From Syngnathus acus (taxonomy: Eukaryota > Chordata > Actinopteri > Syngnathiformes > Syngnathidae): DNA of 64,000 bases. The stretch is taken from the NCBI RefSeq assembly GCF_901709675.1, contig NC_051105.1, positions 5,757,104 through 5,821,103 on the forward strand, given 5' to 3'. Each line of letters begins with the position of its first letter. The first letter of the stretch is position 1. The position numbers and the translations under genes were made by a program. Under the pieces are notes generated by a model that worked only from the letters and a program-made list of their open reading frames with translations, made no database searches and was not told the DNA's origin. This document shows positions 1-10,969 of the stretch, piece after piece.

Positions 1-3000
1 GCCCCCTGTGACATAGGTCACATGCGGGCACACCTGCTCACCGCAGTTAATATCATCAATTCCTATCAGCTAGCACTGCTAACCAGCTAGTAAAGCACAA
101 ACACACATGCACACACACCAGATTTCTTTGTGATCGATTACATTGAAAACAGATGCTCGTCACACCAGTCCACGCGTACACCCCATATGGCTGCATGTGT
201 GTGTGTGTGGAGAGAAGGAAGCTTTTATGGCTCGTCAGGAGACAAAGAGAAGAAGGAGGGGGAGGAAGAGGAAGTCAGCTCTTTGTATTTATCTATTTAA
301 CACTCTCACTCGTCCCCCGGTGGGTAATAAGGGCTAATCCAAATAAGAAGCACTTGTGTCTGCTTCACACAAACACACACACTTCTTCACACCCATCTGC
401 CAGTGGATGAGTAGGCGAGAGACAAAGGGAATGATGGAGGGAGGGATTCCCCGCTCTCTCCTCAGCACCACCGCATTGTTTGTGATGACAGCACACGCAC
501 ACACGCATGCACACAGATAAATCACAGTTCGGTAGCACCTCCCCGTGAGTGTCCTCGACATGACTCAGGAATCAGGGCGGCGGCCTGCCAGTGGACATTT
601 TGACCCTGAACAGGAAGTGATTGGATCACATGACCCCGTCTGTAAAAGACGCTGTTTTTCCTCTGGCAAGCATAAACGGCATCGACACGGGAAGGGAGGC
701 GAGCGATTTTCCAGGAAATCATTGCAATGACATTTTATCTTCAAGGTAAACGTAACAGAGGCTTTTACGTTGTCTGTAGAAGCCGACATTTTTCCAATTT
801 TGTGCTGCTCTTAAAAGGAAGAGTGGCAGTTACATAGTATTGGCATGGGGGTAAAAGGAGATCTGAATTTTCTCTCCTCTGAGGCAGTATCAGAGCTGTA
901 AAATGGCTTGTAGAAGTTGATGCATTTATTTGCCAATGTCTAAACGGAACCCTTATGGAATGGCGAGTGTGGTGACAGTTTTACCCTGGAACAGATTTCT
1001 ACTTCCATTCATTTCAAGGGTTCAAAAATATATTGTCATTTAAACTGATTTATAGTTATCTATTCCTGACCTGATCTTGTAGCCGTGTGTGGAAACAAAA
1101 GTCTTTGTCACACCCGGCACGCTTGAATTCATTGACATGAACTTACTAATTGATTAAATTGACCCCACCAATTGGACGCTGGGCCCTCAGTGGGAGTTTT
1201 ATTAGCAATATGAATCCCCCGCAACCTTTTCCCAAATAAATTACATTGTCACACACTCCCTCCCCCATTCGCTTTACATTGAACTTTCATCTGGCTGAAA
1301 GATGGAGGAACGTAATATCCTTTATGTGTGTGTGAATCCAAGTCAATGAACGGATTACTGATTACTCGGCCGTGTGTGTCTGTTCACCAGGCGCACACAA
1401 TTTATTTGCACTGCGCAGCGGTACTGCTTGTTGGCATGTGAATAAACTTAAGGTAAACGGAGCAACAATGTCGGCATCATGTTGAAGTGTCATTTACAAC
1501 AAGTACTGAAATCACACTGGGCGTTCCAAATAAATCAATGAGAACACTTGTTGTGTCGTACAGATATGGATATTCGGTTGTAGTTTATTGATAACCTACG
1601 ATGAAATAGATCACTCAATCGTTAAAATGTCCCATCTGAGGTGAATTTAAGACTGATGACTTCATCTCAGCCCTGACGACGAGAAGACACTCAGCGTGAT
1701 GAAGCAGCCGCAGCCCCCATCGTTGGTCTTACTAGCCAATTGGCGGACAACGTGAGGTGCAGCGTTTTTCTTTCAACGTTGACAGCCGGGGTACCAAATA
1801 TTTATCTTTAAAAAGCCAGTAACCTCATAAAAGATGAAGACAAATTGTCGGCAAAGAGACAACTATCACCCGGTTCTTTGCTTCTTTGTAAATCAATATG
1901 TTAATCCCATACTAGTACAATAACACCAGGTGAATCTTAATTTGGAAAAGCAGAAGGTACCGTATTGACATGCTACCACGTGTAGCAGCTGCATGGCGTC
2001 TAAAGAGCATGGATGTAAATATGAAGCCGTGTGTGTGTGTGTGTGTGTGTGCGTCACTCACTTCCTGTCTCCAACTGATAATTCTAGTTACTATTTATAA
2101 AATGGCTGATTAAAATTGACATGCAGCATTTTTCTGCTTGTGTGAATACTTAGCACGCGTTTACATTCGCAATCAACTCCTTTTGTGTGCTTTTGTCAAT
2201 TCATTCAGCAGAAAATATGACTCATTGGCACACATTTGAAGGAGGGGTGGAACTACTGAGATAGATCTGAATATTTTAAAAAATGGGAAAAAAAATTGGA
2301 ATATGGAGAAAAAAAGTTCAGATAAAAAATGATGGAAATGAATCCAACACCCGTCAAACTATCAGGAAACATTTATGAACCACGTTGACGCCTATTTTTA
2401 ACATTTTAATATAATTTTAATGTAACTTTCACAAAAATGAAAAGTATACCAATGACCGCCGGAAAAGATTTAAAAAAAAAGACACTTTGCTGTCCTGATG
2501 GCAATACCAGTAAGTGACAAATAACTTGACTGGCCTAGTTATAATGGCACCTATCTGTAAAACATTATAAATCAAAGCAAGGGCCAGTTTCGTGTTGTTG
2601 AATCAGCCGAGTCACTGCCCGAAACCGTTACCGCCACTAATCTGATCCCGCCAAAGTGTCAAGTGAAGGAGAGACATGGCGGCGCGGAGAAGACATTATT
2701 AAATCTTATGGACTCATGACAGACAGCGAGCATCCATTAAGGCGGCAGCGGGGCCGAGATGCATTTCAGATGAATAATAGACAACTAACGAGACCTCGCC
2801 GGGAACTTGAAGGAAATGGATACGCAAGCGCCTTGTTAACGGGTTTTGCACAAGTGGATGCACAAACAAGGAAGTGACGAGGCCTTTCGCTATGCTGTGA
2901 GCACATTGGCATCACCGTTGATGTGCTGCGACTAATCTTGTAAAGTGGCTTGTTTAGGTTCATCCCAGTACATACAAAAATACAGTAAACAGTTTACAGG

Positions 3001-3717
3001 GGCAAATGCCATTTGAATTTTCTCCCAAAAGTGAAAAATAACAACACTAAAGTTTGTCAAATGTTTTCATTATGAAGGTAATTTCTGATTTATCTGCCTT
3101 TTGGGGAAATATGAATGTCAACACTGGCCCTAAAGTTTCACCAAGAATAAATATCTCAATTCGAGGAAAAATATGCTTGTTCTTTGTCTGCCAGGATAGG
3201 CAGCAGGGGTGATTATAGGATCAGAAGTTTAGGAGTGCTGTGTGTTTTGCCTCCAGAAAGCATCAGCTAGGGAGACATTCAGTCGACAGGGGAAATATCG
3301 CGGGTTTGAATTTTACCACACGCACCCCCCTTACACACCCACATGAGTTTCAATTAAAAAGGCATTCAGTCACTGTCTTTAATATTAACATTAGCATGCT
3401 AAAGTGTGCTTTTCTCATTGAAATAAAAAAACGTATACCTAACTCTAACAGTAGTAAAAAGACCATATCGTTGCAAAGGTTTTGCACACAGGCCAATGTT
3501 GTTTTTTGTCAGGTTTTGTTCAAGGTTGCAAAAGGTTTCAAAGTTGTGCACCAGACCTTTGCACAAACAATTTTAATGGTTGTAAACAGTTTTTCTTGCC
3601 GCAAAGACATTAGAGAGAGACAGAGAATATCAACATTGCCAAGTTTTGGTCTGCATATTATTTTGCGGAAACACAACAAGACGACTAGTTTGTGGGGTTT
3701 AAACAGCAAAGGAAGTA
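1..3717. other. Non-coding left flank
   Basis: No exon could be supported on either strand. Short open frames here have no domain resemblance and no convincing splice signals. The stretch holds scattered CA/TG runs, a (TG)n at 2029-2051, and an A-rich patch near 2278-2330. Confidence 0.6.
2029..2051. repeat. (TG)n microsatellite
   Basis: About 11 uninterrupted GT units read directly. Confidence 0.95.
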
Positions 3718-3719
3718 TA

Positions 3720-3916
3720 CAGTGATCCCTCGCTACTTCGCGTTTCGTTTATCGCGGCTTCACTACATCGCGGAATTTTTTTTCCAAATTAAAAACCAAT
3801 TTAAAAGTCAAAATAAAACTTCTAAATTGAGGAAACATGTGTCTAACCTTTAGGACAATGTAGTATAGCACGATCGTTTTTGGAACCAATTATCCCCGAT
3901 AAACGAGGGATTACTG
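3720..3916. mobile_element. Tigger/pogo-like MITE, short (197 bp) version
   Basis: Starts CAGTGATCCCTCGC and ends GAGGGATTACTG, flanked on both sides by TA (3718-3719 and 3917-3918), the target-site signature of Tc1/mariner/pogo elements. The termini resemble those of Tigger elements (CAG..ACCTCG..). It matches the copies at 47222-47555 and 56996-57328 but lacks their central ~130 bp. No coding capacity. Confidence 0.8.
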
Positions 3917-3984
3917 TAATTCACAATCAATGCGGAAAATAATACCCGATTCAAATGGTCAGATAATTAGCAAGGTCCGCTGGG

Positions 3985-4085
3985 TAACAATCCTGATCAT
4001 TTGAATAAGGTGTGTTGGAACAGGAAGACATAGAAATCATGCAGGACACCGCCCCTCGAGGACCGGAGTTGCCTACCCGAGTCTA
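3985..4085. mobile_element. hAT-type non-autonomous element fragment
   Basis: Contains the fish-repeat phrases AAGGTGTGTTGGAACAGG and CCTCGAGGACCGGAGTTG, typical of a widespread vertebrate hAT terminal region. The other end was not found, so this is a fragment. Family recalled, not searched. Confidence 0.55.
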
Positions 4086-4402
4086 ACCCATTACTGCCAA
4101 AATGGAAACCATCCAACTCAATTAAATCTGGTCTTTGGTTCGCTGATGTAAATCATTCACTCATCAAGGGAGTACAGCCATGCTTTTAACTTGATCACAG
4201 TGTGTTGCCATGGCAACTTGGCCCTGCCATTTGCCGGTATTTTGATAAGAGCATCACAGTGTCGCTCAAGTTGAAAGATGATGGCTTGGTTGCAGGGCAC
4301 CATCGAATACTACAATAACTAAACCTCTGCTCTATTAACCAAGTCAACAAGTCTCAAGTCAAGCTTTTAATGCGTTTAGTCAAGAGTGGCGAGTGAAAGG
4401 GA

Positions 4403-4423
4403 GGGGGGGGGGGGGGGGGGGGG
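4403..4423 (+). repeat. Poly-G tract (21 G)
   Basis: Uninterrupted run of 21 G. Able in principle to form G-quadruplex and likely length-variable or error-prone in assembly. Confidence 0.95.
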
Positions 4424-4865
4424 ACAGTTGAATCTATAATCCATCTTTCCCATTTGTAAAAAAAAAATGGTAAAACTCATAAAATGCTCTAGATTCAGCA
4501 GTAACATGAAGTGAAACTTCTATTGAGGAATATGACCACCACCAATTCCTGCAATGTTCGCTGACCCACAAAACCAATCGATGCCAAAGCCCATCGATTG
4601 ATTGACACTCCAGTAATACAAAAAAAAAATCAGACACTTGGGCTTTTTAAAATTGCAATAATGTATTTAAAATGTGCACACAGTCACGTGATGTCTCCGT
4701 GAACACAGGAGACATCAACACAGACGACGAGCGCGCGCACACGCACGCGCCGTCTGCAGAGGCTTGAACATCATTGCGATAACGTCATTGAGTTGCACAT
4801 TAGGGAACACTGGCTTCTTGGAGCAGCTGATTCGAGCATGGGAGTCTTCTTGCTTTTTTATATGT

Positions 4866-4890
4866 GCACACACACACACACACACACACA
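4866..4890. repeat. (CA)n microsatellite
   Basis: About 12 CA units. Confidence 0.95.
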
Positions 4891-5096
4891 GATACTGACA
4901 GAAAGTCACAATGAACGTGCACACATGCAAAGAAGCACACACGGGGGAGGAGATGTTAAAAACTGCAGAACGACACCGGGCTGATGTGCAACAAACGAGC
5001 CTCCCTCCTCACGCCGAGAAAAAACATTAAGGTCCCATATCTGATCCATTTTTAGTCGTGTCCTTCCCTCCCTCCACTCCACCCCGGTCTTCCTAC

Positions 5097-5163
5097 CTGT
5101 TTTGAAGAATGCATCAGTGTCGGGGTCGCTGGGCGCCTCCTCGGCCGCTTCTACGGGGTTCAT
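5097..5163 (-). CDS. Possible first coding exon, unknown protein (22 codons)
   Basis: An ATG at 5163 opens MNPVEAAEEAPSDPDTDAFF-KT and is followed by a good donor (ACAG|gtagga) at 5096-5091, leaving phase 1. The peptide is acidic and low in hydrophobics, like many intracellular N-termini. Upstream (5164-5500) is a GC/CT-rich block of the kind seen at fish promoters. No following exon was recognised in the 5 kb to the left edge, so the rest would lie outside the window. I do not recognise the protein. It could equally be a chance ORF next to a donor-like site. Confidence 0.35.
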
Positions 5164-5515
5164 GCCGGATTCCGGTTCGACACAACCCCACCGCCAAATG
5201 AGTCAAAACAAAAGAGACGCAAAGGTAGACAAAAAACAATCCACTCGCTGTTAGTCCTCACATGTCCAAGGTACACTTTAGGTGGCCTCCATCACGCTCC
5301 CAGGCTTGCTTTCTGTCGCCTTCTGCGTTTGTTTGGAGCCTGAAGGCTGGCGGCGCTCCTCTCTATTGTTCCCCGTCCAACCTCCCCGCTGCTCCGCCAG
5401 GGTCTCTCTGCCTCCCCCTCCCTCCCTCCCTCCCTCCTTCTCGCCGCCCGCCTCCTCCCTCCCTCCCCTCCCCTCCTTCCATCCCCTCCCTCCGTTCAAT
5501 CCACTGACCTTTATT
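5164..5515. promoter_or_regulatory. GC/CT-rich block, possible promoter or 5' UTR for the 5097-5163 exon
   Basis: Between a putative start codon at 5163 and AT-richer DNA after 5520 lies a stretch dense in CCTCCC/CCCTCC (5408-5500). Homopyrimidine blocks of this type occur in TATA-less promoters. No TATA box was seen. The role depends on the adjacent exon being real. Confidence 0.3.
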
Positions 5516-5726
5516 AGCATCATATGTGTTGGTTAGAGTTCGACTCTGACCAAATACAGACAAGGAAGACCCTTGGATGGTTGCTGATGGTGTGAAACTG
5601 TGAATCAATGTTGAGATACCGATGTAATGCGTTTGTGTTCGTAAACTTTGTTTCGTCATCTTGAGTGGAAGCTGAAAGTCAATCATTTATATTCATATGT
5701 AAACAAAAATTAATATTATATACTAT

Positions 5727-5985
5727 AGTGGGGCTGCATGGTGAGCACGTCCACCTCACAGCTCAGGGGAGCAGGGTTTGATTACGGCTCCGGCCTTCCT
5801 ATGTGAAGTTTGCATGTTCTCCCCGTGCCTGCATGGTCTTTTTTTTTTCTGGGTACTCTGGTTTCCTCCCACATTCCGATTGACCACTCTGATTGTGAAT
5901 GCGAGGGTTGTTTGTCTATGTGTGACCTACGATTGACTGACAGCCACTTCAAGGTGACCCCCCGCCTACCGCCCTGGCATAGTCC
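5727..5985 (+). mobile_element. tRNA-like fish SINE
   Basis: Reads GGGGCTGCATGGTGAGCAC, CACCTCACAGCTC, GTTTGCATGTTCTCCCCGTG, GGTTTCCTCCCACATTCC, then a GATTG-rich core and a CCCCCGCCTACCGCCC end. This order is the well-known teleost tRNA-related SINE consensus. Diverged from the consensus I remember, so an old insertion. A 3' fragment of the same kind lies at 30580-30660. Confidence 0.75.
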
Positions 5986-7710
5986 TAAATATGACTGTAT
6001 TTGCATTTTTTGGCAGATCTGTGATTATTTGTGACAAAACTGTTATCGTTATGTGAATCATGGAAAGAAACAAAACATAGCTCACGGTCCTAAACGAAGC
6101 CACAGATTCAAGTTGACTGCAACAAAAACAATGCTTTCAACAAGACGCCAAACAGCAATCTGTCACCACATGCAAATAAAATAAGCAAATAAGCAATGGA
6201 ATCTTACCAGCTATTGTAAATGAACTCCCCTAGCAGTATTAAAGCGGTGCCGAGACAGAGACTTTATTGACAAACAGCGCTCTAGTAGACTGACGTGATT
6301 GTTTCATAATGTAGCGTGTCCTTTTTTTATGTCGGGCAGCGACAAGATTTGCATCCAATCTGGTTAGTTTCCTGTCGTTTGACTTCATTTGCCCGTGAGT
6401 CCTTTTAAATGTTGTTTCACTCCTTTGTTTGTATTTCCTGTGTCAAACGTTCTCAGCAGAACCATAACAAGTAATCCGCTTTTTAGCACTCTAAATTTGC
6501 CGTACAGCACTCACTTTGAAATTGATGCAAGACTGAAGAAACATGAACAATGTTATGCTTATGATTAGTAGAATTTATCATCAGCCTGTCCAATGCTTGC
6601 TTCATGAAAAAAGATAGGATTGTTTGAATTGTGTGTAAAACTTGTCCAAAACACATGTAAACATACTCTAAGCCACTGTAGGAATGAATCAACTTGCTGA
6701 AAGCAGGGCTTGATATATGCACACATTTAAATGCATGAGCATCATTGCGTGCGCCACAACCTGAAATATAACTGCACCTTCATGAAAAGCAAACCACCAA
6801 AGACTCAAGAGAGTTCAGCTGTTACCCACATCATGATTCATCTGCTCTGCTCTGCATAGTTTTGACCAGAGTGAACACTAAAACAAAAAACAAAAAATAC
6901 CAAGAAAGACTTACAGCCGACATAACACTCACGTCTGCCCGCCAGCCGGCAGGCTACCGACACATCTACAAGTTTGACAAGCATTGACTGTGACATGTGA
7001 AAAAAAAAAAAAAAAAAGGTCCCGTGGCTCCTTTGACTGAGGAACAAACATCGGTATGCGGCGCCCTATCACTTATCTAAGAATAAGGTCATGTTGAATG
7101 AAAGCATGGCACTGCCAATGTGGAGTAGATTGGACTGTAAATATGTTCAAACGTGCTTGCAAATCCGTTTAAACGTACTTGAAGCTAAATCCTACAATTG
7201 TAGATTTTCCCTATAGTGCCAGAGTATTGAATTCTGCCTGCACGAGTAAAAAAAATATTTTGTTTTAAGCATTTAGCCTACATTATACCAATATATTTAA
7301 AAATTGAGTAAGTAAATTTGGTTATTGGTAATTTTATGTTTTTATTATGGCTGATTGCATGATTTTTATTCTGCATTTTACCGTAATGCAGGTAATTTAC
7401 TTCTGCATGTTCAAAACCTGCACCACAATCCTAAAAAATATATAAAATAAAAAATATAAACATCATTTTGTTCATTTACTCCCGCTGTTTTGGGGGGTTA
7501 GTTTAGCTGTATGACGTTCTGATGATCTATTTTTCTTTATGAGCTGCTGCCCTCTAGCGGGCCGAAGTATACATGACAGTCACGCGTCCGTGAGCATGCA
7601 CTATTGTTTTTAAAAGAACAATAATAATAAAATCTCCACTTACCAGTAAGCCGTGGTTTTGTGTTGTTCTTTTTAAATCACTCTTGCACTGGTGTAAATT
7701 TGCTAATAGC

Positions 7711-7734
7711 AATATATATATATATATATATATA
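7711..7734. repeat. (TA)n microsatellite
   Basis: About 12 uninterrupted AT units. Confidence 0.95.
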
Positions 7735-9576
7735 GGTCAAAGGTCGATCAGCTTTGTAGTGCATGGTCAATTCGTTTGTAGAAAAAAGCTATCAGGAAAA
7801 ACAACAGTGGAGGGTTGAATTAATTAGCCCCAAATGATTTGAGCAAATTTGTTACTTGAGAAGTGCGTATGCCAAATGCACAAAAATGCACACTCCCCAA
7901 GCTTAATGTGGCAATGATGATTTATTGATGTTAAACTGCTGCACAAAGCACCTTTACATGTTCGGGCGCCACAAAGGAAATTGTCACTGACAGAGAATGA
8001 TGGGCGCCCCCTTATTGTCGGAGGATGTCAGTCAAACAGGCTTGCAAATGTATTATTTGTCCAACAATGTGATCACTGAGATTTTTTTTTTTTTTTTTGT
8101 AAGAAAGAAGAACAGAAGACAACACGCACATGACCTTGTCCCATCTTAGCATGTTGGACTTCACGTTATAACTCCTACGTTAAAAGACTCAGCAGTATGG
8201 CACCATTTCCAGGCTGTCATAGTGTTTTGTTCTCATCGTGTGAGCTGCACTATTTACACGTCTTAAAAAAAAAAAGAACAATAAATCAAAAAGGAAAAAA
8301 AAAATGGACAAAGGGGCAAGTGTCGCAAAAACAGTGTATGAAACTAGTGAGGTCGAACTATGTACACGCCAGTATTTTTTTTTAATATATTTACAGATCA
8401 CATATTTGTCTTCACATCTTTAATAAGTCACATCAATCATATTAAATATAGCAAAAAAAATGTTCTGCTGTAGAAAAAATAAGAAAAAAAAATAAACGGG
8501 AAGGAAATGAGTCAATCTGAATGACATGTAACCACGCGTGAATCACATTTTAACATAAAACAGAGAACAATAATATTAATACCACTAGTACTGACATTAT
8601 CTCAACAATTAAAATCTCTTTTCAGCATCGCTCCTCCGCTGCCCAACTCCATCTGTTACTCCTTTTGTAAAAAATTGTTGTTTTTTTAACTACGGATAAG
8701 AAACATTCTTCACAACTGTGTCCTCTCTGTAGGGATCTCCACTGAATCCTCACATTTGGTTTTGCTCGTAACTGCTAGTTAACTGCTCCCAAAACTCGTA
8801 TTAGTTTTCAACAGTTGCTGCTTTTCGCCACAAAAGTATCTCTTCAAAAAGTGTGCTATCTTGAGAAGAAGACTCTCTAGTCTTCAGATGACAAGGTGAC
8901 AAGATTGATACAATCTTTTTATTCCTGTGCGTCTTCAGTTCTTATGCCTCCTTGGGCTCATTTGTGGGTATTAGAGATGAACATTTAACTACATTTGCTG
9001 CAATGATTATTTAAGTATTCATTTGTGAGATGGAATTCTGGGTTGACATTCTTCAGACTACAAACTAGTTGAGTGACTCGACATTGCCTTTTCTGGTTCC
9101 TGCTAATAGTCAATTCCATATGATCGCCCACATTCTTAACAATCGATAAATGGACTATTCCAGTTGAATGCAATCCCTAAACGAAGCATTACAAAAGCAA
9201 AGTGGCGTAGCTCAGCGAGGGTCAATGAATGGTGCAAGTACTTATATACTGTATTGAAATTTGTTTTCAGGGAATCAAACAACTTTTCAATAAATAATCT
9301 TATAAATATTGAACTTACGTCACTTGGTTATCTGCTCTTATTGGTTTATGTTAAATGTAGAGTGTTTTTGTTTCATTGTGTTTGACCTCTGAGAAAAGTG
9401 CGAGGCTACTAATCATCATTGATTATCAAAGCGTGTGGTAACAAAATATTACCATTGATTCAATTTTTTCACATATCTGGCCCCAAAGATGTAATTATTG
9501 TTTCATTTCTTGTGATTTTAATGAATATTTTATGATGGCAACAGTTTGTCTATTTCATTTGGAATTATTTATGGGA

Positions 9577-9582
9577 TTTATT
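9577..9582 (-). terminator. Candidate AHR1 polyadenylation signal
   Basis: AATAAA on the minus strand 1.4 kb past the AHR1 stop, within an AT-rich stretch. One of several candidates. Confidence 0.25.
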
Positions 9583-10340
9583 CTTTTTTTTTTTATCTCA
9601 ACCATCTGTCAACCAATGATTAAAAATGGTTTGGAAAAAAAGAAAATCAGAATTTCAGACCTTCTGTCTCACTCCACCTTTCTGCAGCTACCTCACCCAT
9701 TTAAGAGTCCCTGTCTGTCATTGAACCAACTAGCAATTAGATAATTCCTACTGTCTTTTTTTTTTTTCTTCACTGACATTTGCTTTACATGTCTACAGTA
9801 TGGATAAAGTGAAGCAAAATACTTCAAACAAATGCCAAGGATTTAAAACACTTTCAGGTCAGTTCAATGCATTTACACCCCAAAAGTTAACGTTGAGCAA
9901 CATAGTCAACAATTAAAAAAAAAAAGAAACTCTATATATACTGTATAATTCAACTTGAGCAATACAAAGAGAACACGAACAATTGTACAGAAATGTTTGT
10001 GCTTGTGAGGGTGTCATCTGAAAACGGCGAGTTAGCATTAGTCACTTCCCTAAATCAGTAAAAAATAAAATACAACCAAAACAAATCAGGCTTTGTTTTG
10101 ACCTGACTGCAGAGCTGCTGTGTTATATGGCTGCTTGAAATAAAGTGCAGGATATCATCCAAGCATCATTTTCTCTACTTCCTTTCAAACATTTAATCTC
10201 ATTGATGACAGGGACAACTCAATAAAGAAATGAAGCACTACATTCCTGTTGCATGACGGACAACTGTTTTGTTTGTTTGCTTTTGTGCTTTTTTTTTTTT
10301 TTTGGAGCTTTGAGATGTAAAGTGAAGCAAATAACCCCTG

Positions 10341-10440
10341 GACATTTCATTAGGTACACCTGCACAATCCAATGTCTGCCTTCTTGATCAGGAGCAAGTA
10401 TGACATCATCCATGAAGATAATGATTGTTTCCTTTGAGGT
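10341..10440. repeat. Dispersed repeat fragment, CATTAGGTACACCT family
   Basis: Contains TTTCATTAGGTACACCTGCA, a phrase common in fish interspersed repeats. A related copy (TCCATTAGGGACACCTTAAC) lies at 53461. If transcribed, it sits in the AHR1 3' UTR. Class unknown to me. Confidence 0.45.
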
Positions 10441-10969
10441 CTGTTAGTAATCGTGAATATGCAAAACTAGATTTTATATTGGATTTGATTGTTCAGGTGT
10501 ATCGAAGGAACTGGCTGGTGAATATGTGTTATCATCAGGAAGATCCGCAGATATTTAATGGGACTATGTAGAAAGTAAAAGTTGCATTTAGTGCTAAAGC
10601 CTCCCTCCCTTTTTCCCGCTTGTGTCTGTACATTCATGAAGCGCAGACAAACACCCACCGACTCCAAACCCGTTTGCTCATCTGCAACTCCTTTGCTAAA
10701 AGAAAACCCTGAATCGTCTGTCGCGTCATTCACATAACTCTCTAACTGCATTATTGTAAACAAAGGACTCTTATGATAATATGACTTGAAAAATAATACG
10801 ATGATCGCTCAACCCCCCTGGGCCCAAAAAAAAGAAAAGAAAAAAAAACAGGATAGCATTGATGAGTTTTGTTTGTTGTCTTATCTGCGTGTTATAAGGC
10901 TGGTCCAGTTAGTGTGTGAATGTATGTTATGTATGCATCTGTGCCATTTGCAGTGCACGGGCCAGCTGG

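Larger units (their letters stand above)
5990..10969. other. AHR1 3' flank and probable 3' UTR
   Basis: AT-rich DNA with no supportable exon. The part next to the AHR1 stop should be its 3' UTR. The first minus-strand AATAAA that I found downstream is at 9577-9582 (TTTATT on plus), 1.4 kb beyond the stop; other candidates lie near 8917 and 7921. The true polyA site cannot be chosen from sequence alone. Also holds poly-A at about 7002-7018, (TA)n at 7711-7734 and poly-T at about 8083-8099. Confidence 0.5.

Noticed and set aside
3240-3725. 161-codon open frame on plus
   Set aside because: Runs into the MITE end at 3720, low-complexity AT-rich translation, no family resemblance, non-ATG start.
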